Origin: CAYQQQ01 sp964420125
Lineage (GTDB): Bacteria > Actinomycetota > Acidimicrobiia > Acidimicrobiales > Microtrichaceae
Direction: 5' to 3'
NCBI GenBank assembly: GCA_964420125.1
Contig: CAYQQQ010000011.1
Location: 1-64,000 of the forward strand
Length of the DNA stretch: 64,000 nucleotides
Made by a program: the position numbers and the translations under genes. Of this stretch, positions 7,875-16,806 are shown one piece after another. The notes under the pieces are model-generated. The model saw only the letters and a list, made by a program, of their open reading frames with translations. It searched no databases and was not told the origin of the DNA. Numbering within the stretch: the first letter of the stretch is position 1; the number at the start of each line of letters is the position of its first letter.

Positions 7875-8248
7875 GGCTGCTGCTCGACCAGAACCTCTCG
7901 CCCCTGTTGGCGGAGGAACTCGTCGCGCGGGGCCACGATGCGGTGCACGTGCGCTCCCTCGGGATGTGCACTGCGAGCGACCTCATGATCATGGACTTGG
8001 CGTGCTCCGAGGCGAGGGTCCTGGTGTCCGCTGACACCGACTTCGGGGAGCTCCTCGCTCGGACCAACGCAGGGTCACCGTCGGTGTTGTTGTTGCGCCG
8101 ACAGGATCACCGACGAGCAGCGCAGGTGGCCGAACTGCTCATGTTGAATCTTCCGATGGTCGCGGAGGATCTCGAGACGGGAGCGATCGTGGTGCTCGAC
8201 GATGACCGCATCCGGGTACGTCGCTTGCCATTGCGTCCGATGGACTGA
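7871..8248 (+). CDS. DUF5615 PIN-like toxin
   Basis: A 125-residue PIN-like nuclease. The family's acidic residues are visible: Asp6 in LLLDQNLS, the Asp residues of MIMDLACSEARV, and VSADTDFGELL. The GTG start lies within the antitoxin stop (GTGA), so translation is coupled. PIN toxins cleave RNA; the precise target is unknown. The length is typical of the family. Confidence 0.88.
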   Translation: MRLLLDQNLSPLLAEELVARGHDAVHVRSLGMCTASDLMIMDLACSEARVLVSADTDFGELLARTNAGSPSVLLLRRQDHRRAAQVAELLMLNLPMVAEDLETGAIVVLDDDRIRVRRLPLRPMD

Positions 8249-8437
8249 TCGCCCGCCGGCGACGATGCGGCGGAACCGAGTTCCTGCCAACTTCCAGGCG
8301 ACCGGATCCAGGCAGAGTCCCGCTACCCCAGCAGCCGCCAGTTGCCGGTATGGGATTGTGCGGGTGGTTCCTCCGGCACGGTTACCCACCGGGGTTGAGC
8401 CTGCCGTGCGGTGACGGTGCCGCAGCGTCATCGGTTC

Positions 8438-8830
8438 TCAGATTCCGACGACCTCGATCAGGTTGCCGAGTGCCGCGAAGTCCGCTGGGTTTCGGGTGTA
8501 CAGCGGCAGCTGTTCTGCGCAGGCGGTGGCAGCGATGAGGACGTCGACGGCTCGCGCGCCCCGGGGCTTGCGGCCGGCGGTCGACACGGCGGAGAACACG
8601 CGCCCGTACGCGCGTGCGGCCTCGGAATCGAACGGGATCGGGTCGAACGCGGCCTCGGTCCGCTGCAGCCTGTCCTGGCGTCGGCTTCGTTCGTCGGGGT
8701 CGTCGGTGGCGTGTGGCCCGGCAGCCAGCTCCGCGAGGGTGATGGCGCTGATGGCCACCTCGCCCGGCAGTGAGGTGGCGGGGATGCTCTCGAGGTCGAT
8801 CACCGTCGAGGTGTCGAGCAGGCCGCGCAT
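8438..8830 (-). CDS. vapC: VapC-type PIN domain toxin
   Basis: A PIN ribonuclease with the VapC layout: LLDTSTVIDLE at the N-terminus (first acidic residue), ISAITLAELAAG (second), and AVDVLIAATACAEQLPLYTRNPADF (third and fourth). I choose ATG 8830 because VapC proteins normally begin two or three residues before LLDTS. A GTG at 8851 would add seven residues and overlap the antitoxin gene by eight bases. It faces the DUF433/DUF5615 pair, with 189 featureless bases between the two modules. Confidence 0.9.
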   Translation of the reverse strand: MRGLLDTSTVIDLESIPATSLPGEVAISAITLAELAAGPHATDDPDERSRRQDRLQRTEAAFDPIPFDSEAARAYGRVFSAVSTAGRKPRGARAVDVLIAATACAEQLPLYTRNPADFAALGNLIEVVGI

Positions 8831-8843
8831 GTGCCGTCGGCCA

Positions 8844-9098
8844 TCAGGCACGAGGAGTGACGCCCTGGTCCGCGACCTCGTCGAGGTCGTGTCGGAGTCG
8901 GTCGTAGTCGACGGGAGGTGCGGAGCGGAAGAGCTCCACTGCGGCCTCGGCCCGGATGAAGCGATGGCGACGCAGCGGGGTGAGCTCTCCGACGGGTTCG
9001 CCGTTGCGGGTGATGATGAAGGTCTCGCCTTCGGTCACGGCGCGCATGATCCGTCCGCTGTCGTTGCGCAGCTCACGCTGGCTGATCTCGGCGCTCAT
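8844..9098 (-). CDS. Phd/YefM-type antitoxin
   Basis: An 84-residue antitoxin. The N-terminus has the Phd/YefM fold signature (SQRELRNDSGRIMRAVTEGETFIITRNGEPVGELTPL), which binds DNA. The C-terminal tail (DYDRLRHDLDEVADQGV) would wrap the toxin. ATG 9098 is chosen because the Phd domain begins right there; the longer open frame upstream is antisense to the helicase gene. It directly precedes the VapC gene. Confidence 0.9.
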   Translation of the reverse strand: MSAEISQRELRNDSGRIMRAVTEGETFIITRNGEPVGELTPLRRHRFIRAEAAVELFRSAPPVDYDRLRHDLDEVADQGVTPRA

Positions 9099-9147
9099 GT
9101 TGGCAGTGTAGCACCGCGTGCGACGGCTCGGAACACGAACCCGGTGG

Positions 9148-12100
9148 TCAGGCGACCGCTGCGGCGAAGGCGGCGAAGAGGTCGCCGGGGAGCGGCACGG
9201 TGAGCTCCCAGGTGATGGCCATGGGCTTCTCGCCCACGTGGCCTCGGTAGGTGGCGGGGCCCAGGAACCAGAAGGCCCGATCGTCGGCCCGCTCGCGGGC
9301 GAACAGCAGGATCGTGCGGCCCTCGCGCTCGTGGTTCCGGTAGCGCTGGCCGGTCGGGCTGTCCTCGCGAGTGCTCGATTGGCTCTCCCAGTGGATGAGG
9401 GTCCGGTTGATCGCGTAGTCGCGGTAGCGGGTGGTGGGGGAGAAGCCCCCACTGCTCTTGTCGAGGGTGAAGGCGAACAGCTCGGCGTTGGCCTGTTTGG
9501 CCTCGTACACGCCTGTCTGCCAGGGGGCGACCTTGGCCCGGCCGGTGCCGACGCCCATGGCGGCGAGGATCTCCCTGCGGCTGTAGCGGGCGTGGACCAT
9601 CAGCGGTGCTTCCAGGTGTGTGGAGAGCGGCTGGTGGAGGTGGTCGATGCGACCGTCGAGGTCGTCGAGCAGCTCGGCCAGCTCGGCGATCACCTGCGGG
9701 TGGGCCCAGAGGAGCTCGACGCCTTGCTGGAGGGTCACGGCCTTGTCGAGCGCCGAGTCGGCGACGGAGGCGACGAGCATGTGCAGCAGACGGCTCGTCC
9801 GCTGGGGCAGCGAGTCGACCTGAGGGTGCGGGCCTGCCAGGAGCCGGCGGTAGGTCGAGATCCGTTCCGCGTCGTCGAGGTGGAGCAGCCGGCCGATCGC
9901 CCGGCGCAGCACCTCCTCTGCGGGCCCGGCCCGCAGCGTCGGGCCACCCGCGGCCTGCACCAGATCCGACCAGCAACGGGAACCGGAGTAGATGTCGTCG
10001 AGATCGAGCCCGGTCTCCATCAGGTAGCCGGCGAGGTCGATGCCGGGCCGGGTCCGGCGAAGCGATCGCAGCTCCTCGACCTTGGCGTTCCATCGCGAGG
10101 GGATGGCCTCGCGCAGGCTGCGCAGCACGACCTCGGCGGACTTCTCGTCCAGCTGCATGCTGCAACCGGTGGGCAGGAAGGGGAACTGCATCTGCACAGC
10201 CCGCTCCACGTCGCGGCGGGTGCCGCCGAGCAGGGCGCGGAAGCGGCGGTCGAAGCGGAACTCCCTGCGGTGGGTGCCGACGAAGTCCAGCACCGTGCAG
10301 AACGCCTTGTCCTTCGCCTTGCGGAGCCCTCTGCCGAGCTGCTGGAGGAAGAGGACCGGGCTCTCGGTGGGGCGCAGCATCAACACGGTGTCCACGTTGG
10401 GCAGGTCGACGCCCTCGTTGAACAGGTCGACGGAGAACACGGCCTTGACCCTGCCGGCATCGAGATCCCTCAGCGCTGCCTCGCGCTCGGATCCCGGGCT
10501 GTCAGCCCAGATGGCGACCGACAGGATGCCGTGGTGGTTGAAGTGGCGAGCCATGAAACGGGCATGGTCGACGCTCACGCAGAACCCGAGGCACCGCATC
10601 GATGCGACGTCCACGTGGTCGTGCTCCTGCTTGACGACCAGACGGGCCCAGGCATCCGAGCTCGTGTAGCGGTTGGTGAGCGCCTCGATCTCGTACCCGC
10701 GCCCTCGTCGCCACGGGATGTCGGTGAGGTCGAGGCCATCGTGGATCCCGAAGTACAGGAACGGGGCGAGGTGCTGCTGGTCGATCGCGTCCCACAGGCG
10801 GAGCTCGGCGGCGATGCGGTCGTCGAACCAGCTCAGGATGGGCAGACCGTCGCTTCGCTCCGGTGTGGCGGTGAGACCCAGCAGCTCCAGTGGAGCCAGG
10901 TGTTCGAGCACGCGCTGGTACGTCGCTGCTGCGGTGTGGTGGAACTCGTCGACGATCACGACGTCGAAGTGGAACGGCGACAGGGGGTCGAGACCGGATG
11001 CGGTGAGGCTCTGGATCGAGGCGAACACGTGCTCGAAGTGGGTCGGGCGTGCCCCGCCCACCCACAGCTCGCCGAAGGACGGGTCGCGCAGGGCGTGGCG
11101 GAAGGTGGCGAGGGTCTGGGTGAGGATCTCTTCGCGGTGGGCGATGAAGAGCAGTCGGGAGCGGTGCAGCCGATCGCGAAGTCGGGCGTAGTCGAGTGCA
11201 GCCATCACGGTCTTGCCGGTACCGGTTGCCGAGACGAGGAGGTTGCGGTGATGCCCTCGTCGGCGGGACACCTCGATCAGTTCCAGCAGCCGGTCCTGAA
11301 AGGGCAGAGCACGCAGCTCGATCGGACTGAGCATCACCTGCGGACCGGTGTCGGTCCTCCCTGCCCGTCGCTGCTCCTCAGCGAACTGATCGGGGTCATA
11401 GGGGAGGAAGTCGCCACCGGACCAGTAGCTGTCGAACACGGCGCCGAACTTGTCGATCACGCCGCGGTTGCGGGCGGCCGACACCCTGAGGTTCCATTCC
11501 ACGCCGGTGACCTGCGCCGAATGGGTGAGGTTCGATGAGCCCACGTAGGCGGTCGAGAAACCCGACCGGCGGTGGAACACCCATGCCTTGGCGTGCAGGC
11601 GCGTGGTGCTCAGGTCGTAGGAGACCAGCACCTCGGCTCCGAGCGCGACGAGCTGGTCAAGCGCGGCCTGCTCGGTCGACCCCGTGTAGGTCGTGGTCAG
11701 CACCCGCAGACGACGGCCCCTGCCGCGGTGGCGTCGGAGCGCGTCGAGCAGGGGAGCGATGCCGCTGCGGCGGATGAAGGCCATCACGACGTCGATCCCG
11801 TCGGCAGATTCGATCTCGGAGCGGAGCTGGTTCCAGAGGTTCGGCTCACCCGGTGCGTTGGTGAGCAGCGTCGTGTCGAGCAGCGGGATGAGCGGTGTGC
11901 TCAGCTGCTCGGGGTTGCCGTCGGGTCGCCGGCCGAGGATGGCGTGCAGCACCGTGGCTGGATCGACCGGAGCGGTCAAGGGGTCGACGCCGAGCAGGTC
12001 GCCCAGCCGGTCGAGCAGGGTCCGGGCCAACTCGATTCCGACCTGGGCTCTGTCGGCCTCACCGACCTCTGAGAGCGCACGCTCGATCTCACGGCTCAGG

Positions 12101-12291
12101 TGCCATGCGATCCGATCGGGAGCCTCGGCGGCCCGGAGCGATCTCTGCTCGGTGGGTGGGGGATCGGCGAGAGCCTCGAGCTGTGCCCTCAGCCCCTCGG
12201 TCAGGAGCTCCTCGTACAACCCTTCGGGCAGTTCCTCCACGGAAGCTGACGATAGGAGCTCCTCCAGCTCGCTCTGTGGATTCGCGCTCAA
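9148..12291 (-). CDS. PLD-type nuclease-SF2 helicase-DUF3427 protein
   Basis: A protein of about 1047 residues. Order: a helical N-terminus; a phospholipase-D/HKD nuclease domain (TRLHAKAWVF at about 230-239, then YVGSSNLT, giving H-x-K...N); an SF2 helicase with Walker A SATGTGKT (354-361), DEAH-type box DEFHH (448) and motif VI QQLGRGLRKA; and a C-terminal DUF3427 region (YSRREILAAMG...). Proteins of this layout are ATP-dependent DNA translocases with a nuclease head and are common in defence islands. The start is uncertain: TTG 12291 gives the usual family length, while further upstream the frame collides with the divergent deaminase. Both active sites look intact. Confidence 0.85.
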   Translation of the reverse strand: MSANPQSELEELLSSASVEELPEGLYEELLTEGLRAQLEALADPPPTEQRSLRAAEAPDRIAWHLSREIERALSEVGEADRAQVGIELARTLLDRLGDLLGVDPLTAPVDPATVLHAILGRRPDGNPEQLSTPLIPLLDTTLLTNAPGEPNLWNQLRSEIESADGIDVVMAFIRRSGIAPLLDALRRHRGRGRRLRVLTTTYTGSTEQAALDQLVALGAEVLVSYDLSTTRLHAKAWVFHRRSGFSTAYVGSSNLTHSAQVTGVEWNLRVSAARNRGVIDKFGAVFDSYWSGGDFLPYDPDQFAEEQRRAGRTDTGPQVMLSPIELRALPFQDRLLELIEVSRRRGHHRNLLVSATGTGKTVMAALDYARLRDRLHRSRLLFIAHREEILTQTLATFRHALRDPSFGELWVGGARPTHFEHVFASIQSLTASGLDPLSPFHFDVVIVDEFHHTAAATYQRVLEHLAPLELLGLTATPERSDGLPILSWFDDRIAAELRLWDAIDQQHLAPFLYFGIHDGLDLTDIPWRRGRGYEIEALTNRYTSSDAWARLVVKQEHDHVDVASMRCLGFCVSVDHARFMARHFNHHGILSVAIWADSPGSEREAALRDLDAGRVKAVFSVDLFNEGVDLPNVDTVLMLRPTESPVLFLQQLGRGLRKAKDKAFCTVLDFVGTHRREFRFDRRFRALLGGTRRDVERAVQMQFPFLPTGCSMQLDEKSAEVVLRSLREAIPSRWNAKVEELRSLRRTRPGIDLAGYLMETGLDLDDIYSGSRCWSDLVQAAGGPTLRAGPAEEVLRRAIGRLLHLDDAERISTYRRLLAGPHPQVDSLPQRTSRLLHMLVASVADSALDKAVTLQQGVELLWAHPQVIAELAELLDDLDGRIDHLHQPLSTHLEAPLMVHARYSRREILAAMGVGTGRAKVAPWQTGVYEAKQANAELFAFTLDKSSGGFSPTTRYRDYAINRTLIHWESQSSTREDSPTGQRYRNHEREGRTILLFARERADDRAFWFLGPATYRGHVGEKPMAITWELTVPLPGDLFAAFAAAVA

Positions 12292-12436
12292 CTCCGTCGT
12301 TGTCGACCGTAGGGTGGGCGATCTCGAGCACCCGAGGTCCAGCCCTGCAAGGCTGAGGTGTGCACTGCTCGGGGCCTCTGGGTGCCGAAGTGGGGCCGAG
12401 CCGTTGCTCGGCTGGGCGGAACTGCTGGAGGATCGG

Positions 12437-12835
12437 ATGGATGTGAAGGAGCACCGGGATGTCATCGCGGTCGCGTCGGATGCTCGTGAGCTGGCATACG
12501 CGCCGTACTCCGGCTTCAAGATGGGTGCGGCGGTGCTGACGACCGACGATCGGATCGTGCCGGGGTCGCTGGTCGAGAACGTCTCGCTGGGCCTCGCGAT
12601 GTGCGCCGAGCGGGTCGCCCTCTTCGCCACTGTCGCCGAGGGTGCTCGGCCGAAGGTGCTGGCGCTGGTGTCGCCACGTACCGACGGGGCCGTCACCTAC
12701 CCGTGTGGCGCATGCCTGCAGGTGGCGCTCGAGCTGGGCGGACCCGACATGGTCGTGATCGCAGCGAGCACCGATGGTCAACGTGCAGCGGCCGTCGTCG
12801 CCGATCTCCTTCCCCGGGGCCCACACAAGCCCTGA
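12437..12835 (+). CDS. cdd: cytidine deaminase
   Basis: A 132-residue zinc enzyme that deaminates cytidine and deoxycytidine for pyrimidine salvage. The motifs are complete: substrate loop YAPYSGFKMGAA, catalytic CAE (Cys56, Glu58), and the second zinc site PCGAC (Cys90, Cys93). GGAGG at 12427-12431 places the start at ATG 12437. It is divergent from the helicase gene, with about 145 bases between them for both promoters. The length is normal for the homotetrameric type. Confidence 0.93.
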   Translation: MDVKEHRDVIAVASDARELAYAPYSGFKMGAAVLTTDDRIVPGSLVENVSLGLAMCAERVALFATVAEGARPKVLALVSPRTDGAVTYPCGACLQVALELGGPDMVVIAASTDGQRAAAVVADLLPRGPHKP

Positions 12836-13228
12836 GGGGATCGAGTTGCGCTCCGACCCAGGAGGTGGGTGTCGCCCAGTCGGGTATGGACGCATGATGC
12901 GTACATGGAGCGGGCGGCACCGTGGTGACGCGGCGCCGGCAGACGTCCGACTCGAGCGGGCGACCGGGCTGGCGTATCGCCTCGGTTGCGGTGCCGCTCG
13001 GCGTGGAGCTGGTCGATCGCGCCTGGTTGGGCGAACGCGAGATCTACCACTGTGACCGCGGCGAGCACGACCACCGGCAGCGCCCGGTAGGCACATGCGG
13101 CGGTGTGCTGCGAGGGTGTCGAGGGTCGGACACGGCGGAGGTGCTGAACCATTGCGCCCCGTCCTGGTACCCTGACCGCCAGGGTGAGCCACACTGGCTC
13201 GCTCGAGAAGAGCAGAGGCTGAGAGACC
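12836..13228. other. 393-base intergenic region before the cold-shock gene
   Basis: No gene I can support. The last 100 bases probably carry the cold-shock gene promoter and leader. CCCTG-N5-CAGGG near 13170-13184 could be a small leader hairpin. A -35/-10 pair with correct spacing was not found. Confidence 0.4.
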
Positions 13229-13429
13229 GTGACTACAGGAACCGTGAAGTTCTTCAACAGTGAGAAGGGCTTCGGCTTCATCTCCCGCGAGGGTGGGGAC
13301 GATGTGTTCGTCCACTACTCCAACATCGCGGGCGAAGGGTACAAGTCGCTCGAAGAGGGTCAGCGCGTGGAGTTCGACGTCGCCCCCGGGCGCAAGGGCG
13401 AGGAAGCCCAGAACGTTCGAGTGATCTGA
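13229..13429 (+). CDS. cold-shock protein, CspA family
   Basis: A 66-residue single-domain RNA/DNA chaperone. RNP-1 is KGFGFIS and RNP-2 is VFVHYSNI, both intact on the five-strand OB fold. The start is a GTG preceded by GAGG about ten bases upstream. It stands alone, with a strong hairpin 14 bases after its stop. Confidence 0.95.
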   Translation: MTTGTVKFFNSEKGFGFISREGGDDVFVHYSNIAGEGYKSLEEGQRVEFDVAPGRKGEEAQNVRVI

Positions 13430-13442
13430 TCCGTTCGTGGAG

Positions 13443-13470
13443 CAGCCGCCGGCCAACGTGCCGGCGGCTG
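13443..13470 (+). terminator. terminator hairpin after the cold-shock gene
   Basis: CAGCCGCCGGC and GCCGGCGGCTG form a perfect 11-bp stem with a 6-base loop, starting 14 bases after the stop. No U-tract follows, as is common in high-GC actinobacteria. Confidence 0.7.
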
Positions 13471-13690
13471 TGCTCGGACTTCAGGACCAGATGCGGCGGT
13501 GCGGTCGATCCGTTCTCGGCCACCTGAGCGCGCCCCCGTCGGCGCCTTGCTCGGGGTACAGCGCCTCCACAAGTCGCAGCTGGGCAGACCCGCTGGTGCC
13601 CGGCAAACGCGGCGCCGTGCAGCTCCAGGTAGGCACTGTTGATGGTGTGCTTCTTGACGGCTGGGGTGTTCGGCACGTGGATCCTGCTGC

Positions 13691-15658
13691 TCAGCTGGTC
13701 GTGGGTCGCACAGCGACCTCCGTGCGGCCGCGCAGCTCGACCCGCAGCGAGGCGCGCCCTGCGGGATCCGCCTGGAGCGACTCCTGGCAGGCACCGCGCA
13801 CGGAGTACCTCCCCCCTGGTGCGAGCTGCTCCAGCTCGACCGTTTGGTGTCCCGGGGTGCTCCCGGGATGCAGCACGAGCTCCAGGTCGGCCCCGTCGCT
13901 GACCGCTCTGGCGGCGAGCACCTCGGGGTACTCGCAGCGTCCGAGGATCGGGCCGCGCCGCCACGCCTCGGGTGCCCCTTTGGTGACCAGGTCGTGGACG
14001 CCGTTGGGCGCCCCCACCCTTCCCATCAGGATGTTCGCCGTCGCCCAGATCGAGCTGTTGTCGTGGCGGCGAACCCCGTCGACGTCGATGCCGGGATGGT
14101 CCGCCTCGAGCGCGTCGGCGGCCAGCCGGTAGATCTCGGTGTCACCCATCTCGGCCGCCGCGGCCATCACCGCCCCGTAGCTGAACGCCCGACCTCGCCG
14201 CCAGATGCCCGGATCGAGGCCGACCAGACGCTCGGGGTGGAAGCGTCGCGGCCGGCCCGGTCGGGCCGGTGGATACAGGTCCGCCCGGCACATCTCCCAC
14301 AGCGTCGCCATCTGCTCGGGGAACACCGAGTTGAGGATGGGGACGTGGGAGGCGTTGGCGGTCACCGCTCCGGCGGGTGTGATCAGAAGTCCCGTGCGCC
14401 GGGACCGGAGCTGCACGTAGTCCCCGGAGGGGAGGGTGAACTCCTCGACCTGGCTGCGTGCGTAGTCGGGGGCGACCTGATCCCAGTGGTGGGTGCCGTG
14501 CACCGCGTCGAAGGAACGCAGGTGCACCGCACCGACCGCGTTGCAGAACGAGTACACCCAGTTCGGCTCGCACGGCCACAGGACGTAGTCGCAGTGGTAC
14601 TGCCGCTCCACGATCTCGGTGATCGTCGGGAAGTCGTAGACGTAGCGGTCGCCCTTCGGGTGCTCGAGCACGAAGCTGCCTGCAGCGTCGTGGCGGAGGT
14701 CTCCCGTGGCCGCCTGGTACATGCCGATCTGCATGCCCAGGTACCCCGAGTACATGATGTTGTCCACGGGGATCGGATCGGGGTTGCGGCGAAGGTTCCC
14801 CCACAAGTTCTCCCACCACCAGTAGCTCCAGAGCCGGTGGTCCTTGAGCTTCTCGATCAAGTTGAGCTGGGCCTCCTGCAGGTAGCCGCGCATCGCGGGC
14901 ACGCAGTTGTGGTTCGCCAGCGCCAGCGCCCACCCGAGGGTGTTGACCTGGTAGCGGGTGGCCATCGGCTGCCACTGGTCGCCGAAGTGGAAGCCGTTCC
15001 ACTCGTCCACCGGCTGCAGCGCCCTGTCGAGAGCGAAGCGCAGCTCGGCGAGCTCGTCGGCGGTGAGCTCCTTGGCGTCGCGGAGCCCTGACCGCTCATC
15101 GACCGGCGTGCGCGGCCTCATCGGCTCGCGCATGTCGCGCTCGCGCCGTGCGGTCAGCGCTGCGAAGATCCTGGCCCGGCGAACCAGCGCTCCCACCAGG
15201 ACCAGGAAGGCCACCGCGACCAGGGCCAGCACGACGATCCAGGACCCCTCGAGGGTCTCGTGGTGGCCCATCAGGCCCGCCCCGACCGCCGCGATCCCCC
15301 AGACGGCGAACGGGGCGACGAAGTTCCCCGTCCAAAACCACAGGAACAGCGCAGCTCCGAACACCGCGAGCGACATCACGAAGAGCGCCACGTGGGTCAG
15401 CACCTGGATCGTCGAGCCCGTCGCGAAGTGGAGGAATCCCGCTCCCGGCATCACCATCCCCAGCCCGACCGCCTGCAGACCGTGCGACGGGACGACCAGG
15501 CACACCACGAGCCCGATCACCGCCACGATCGAGTAGATCACCGCCACACGGAGGATGCGGCGCCGGGTGATCGCACCGGGGTAGCGCGCCGGGACCGCCG
15601 GGCGCGCCGACGGCGCAGCGGTGGGGGAGGACGCCGCAGCGGCCTCGGACCGGCTCAC
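13691..15658 (-). CDS. linalool dehydratase/isomerase-like protein with four N-terminal membrane segments
   Basis: A 655-residue protein. Four hydrophobic segments (about 35-55, 85-108, 113-130, 139-160) anchor a large domain from about 200 onward. That domain matches the linalool dehydratase-isomerase family: WWWENLWGNLRRNPDPIPVDNIMYSGYLGMQ, then WPCEPNWVYSFCN, where Cys363 and Cys372 sit nine apart like the paired cysteines in the active site of Castellaniella Ldi. The soluble enzyme hydrates or isomerises monoterpene alcohols; whether this membrane-fused form acts on terpenes is not known. The GTG start lies three bases after the stop of a 41-residue micro-ORF. Confidence 0.8.
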   Translation of the reverse strand: MSRSEAAAASSPTAAPSARPAVPARYPGAITRRRILRVAVIYSIVAVIGLVVCLVVPSHGLQAVGLGMVMPGAGFLHFATGSTIQVLTHVALFVMSLAVFGAALFLWFWTGNFVAPFAVWGIAAVGAGLMGHHETLEGSWIVVLALVAVAFLVLVGALVRRARIFAALTARRERDMREPMRPRTPVDERSGLRDAKELTADELAELRFALDRALQPVDEWNGFHFGDQWQPMATRYQVNTLGWALALANHNCVPAMRGYLQEAQLNLIEKLKDHRLWSYWWWENLWGNLRRNPDPIPVDNIMYSGYLGMQIGMYQAATGDLRHDAAGSFVLEHPKGDRYVYDFPTITEIVERQYHCDYVLWPCEPNWVYSFCNAVGAVHLRSFDAVHGTHHWDQVAPDYARSQVEEFTLPSGDYVQLRSRRTGLLITPAGAVTANASHVPILNSVFPEQMATLWEMCRADLYPPARPGRPRRFHPERLVGLDPGIWRRGRAFSYGAVMAAAAEMGDTEIYRLAADALEADHPGIDVDGVRRHDNSSIWATANILMGRVGAPNGVHDLVTKGAPEAWRRGPILGRCEYPEVLAARAVSDGADLELVLHPGSTPGHQTVELEQLAPGGRYSVRGACQESLQADPAGRASLRVELRGRTEVAVRPTTS

Positions 15659-15661
15659 CGG

Positions 15662-15787
15662 TCAGCGTCCACGCGTCCAGGCGACGGCGGCGTCGTGGCG
15701 GGCGAGTCGCCGCCGGAGGAACCTGGTGCGCGCCAGCGGCCTGGCCAGCACCGCGAAGACCAACGCGATCACGACGCAGCACGCCAT
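15662..15787 (-). CDS. 41-residue single-span membrane micro-protein upstream of the Ldi-like gene
   Basis: A small frame starting with MACCVVIALVFAVLARPLA and continuing into an Arg-rich tail. ATG 15787 has an excellent ribosome binding site (GGAAGGGGG, ten bases upstream), better than that of the following gene. Its TGA is three bases before the GTG of the Ldi-like protein, so the two are translationally coupled. One hydrophobic helix (about 4-16) followed by basic residues predicts an inner-membrane peptide with a cytoplasmic tail. No family is recognised. It may be a subunit of, or a translational leader for, the membrane-bound Ldi-like enzyme. Confidence 0.55.
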   Translation of the reverse strand: MACCVVIALVFAVLARPLARTRFLRRRLARHDAAVAWTRGR

Positions 15788-15906
15788 GCGATCCGACCCC
15801 CTTCCGTGTCCGTGCCGACGAGCGCTCTGATGATAGATGCCGGGCCTGCGAACGTGTCAGGTGACTGCGGCGGTGGTCACGGGTCGGAGAGTGGGCTCGC
15901 GAGCGT

Positions 15907-16806
15907 TCAGGAGGGACTCGCGGCAAGCTCCTCGAAGTAGCTGCGCAGCGTCGTCGTGCCTCGGGGCGGACCGACCCCGTCCACCTCGCCGGCGACGACG
16001 ATGAACTCCGCCAGATCGCCGTACTGCTTGGACAGCAGGCGGATGGCACGTACGAGCCCTCCGGCGAGCCACAACGGGACGACGGTGATCTTCGCGGGCT
16101 TGCCCGCCACGTCGAAGGCCAGCTCAGCAGCCTCCCGCTGGGTCATCACCTCTGGCCCGCCGGCTTCCACCTCGTGCTCGTCGCCTTCGGCCGCATCGAC
16201 GCAGATCTCGCCGAGGTCGCGACCGTGGATGGGGCTCATGCGGTTGTCCCCCGGCCCGACGAGGAACACCCGACCCCGTCTGGCCATGCTCAACAGCGCC
16301 CCCATGTCGGAGAAGTAGCCGCACGGGCGCACGATGCTGAAGTCCATACCCGACGCAGCGAGCTCGGCGACGACCTTCTCGTGCGCCTTGGTGATGGCCA
16401 GCTCCGAGATCTCCGGCCCGTCGGCTCCCTGCATCGACACGTAGACGAACTTGGCGACGTCGGTGCCGTCGCACCGTTCGATGAGGGTGTGGTTGCACTG
16501 GTAGTCGACCTGTTCGAAGCTCAACCGGTCGCGCTGGCGGGAGATCCCGACTGAGGAGAACACGACGTCGATGCCGTCCATGAGGCCCTCGAGGGTCTCG
16601 GGTCGGGTGAGCTCGCCCACGAACACGTCGTCGACGTCGCCGGGCCCGATGGCGGGGGCGCCGAAGGGTCCTGGCTGGGCCAGGCGCTCCGCGCTGCGGG
16701 TCAGTGCCCTCACCCGGTACCCGCGCTGCGTGAAGGCCTGGGTGGCGAACCTGCCCACGTACCCCGTGGACCCTGCCACGAGGACCCTCTGTCCGGCTGA
16801 CGTCAT
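15907..16806 (-). CDS. NmrA-like atypical SDR, NAD(P)-binding
   Basis: A 299-residue protein with Rossmann motif VAGSTGYVGRF (G-x-x-G-x-x-G, residues about 10-20), VDYQCNHTLIE and VYVSMQGADG. The usual YxxxK is replaced by an atypical arrangement (TKAHEKVVAELAASGMDFSIVRPCGYF), as in the NmrA/HSCARG and atypical-5 groups. These proteins reduce small substrates or sense NADP(H); the substrate is unknown. It overlaps the upstream nitroreductase-like gene by four bases (ATGA). Confidence 0.85.
   Translation of the reverse strand: MTSAGQRVLVAGSTGYVGRFATQAFTQRGYRVRALTRSAERLAQPGPFGAPAIGPGDVDDVFVGELTRPETLEGLMDGIDVVFSSVGISRQRDRLSFEQVDYQCNHTLIERCDGTDVAKFVYVSMQGADGPEISELAITKAHEKVVAELAASGMDFSIVRPCGYFSDMGALLSMARRGRVFLVGPGDNRMSPIHGRDLGEICVDAAEGDEHEVEAGGPEVMTQREAAELAFDVAGKPAKITVVPLWLAGGLVRAIRLLSKQYGDLAEFIVVAGEVDGVGPPRGTTTLRSYFEELAASPS

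Noticed and set aside
13140..13180. TTGCGC/TACCCT as the cold-shock promoter
   Set aside because: The two elements are only about 10 bases apart, too close for a sigma-A promoter.
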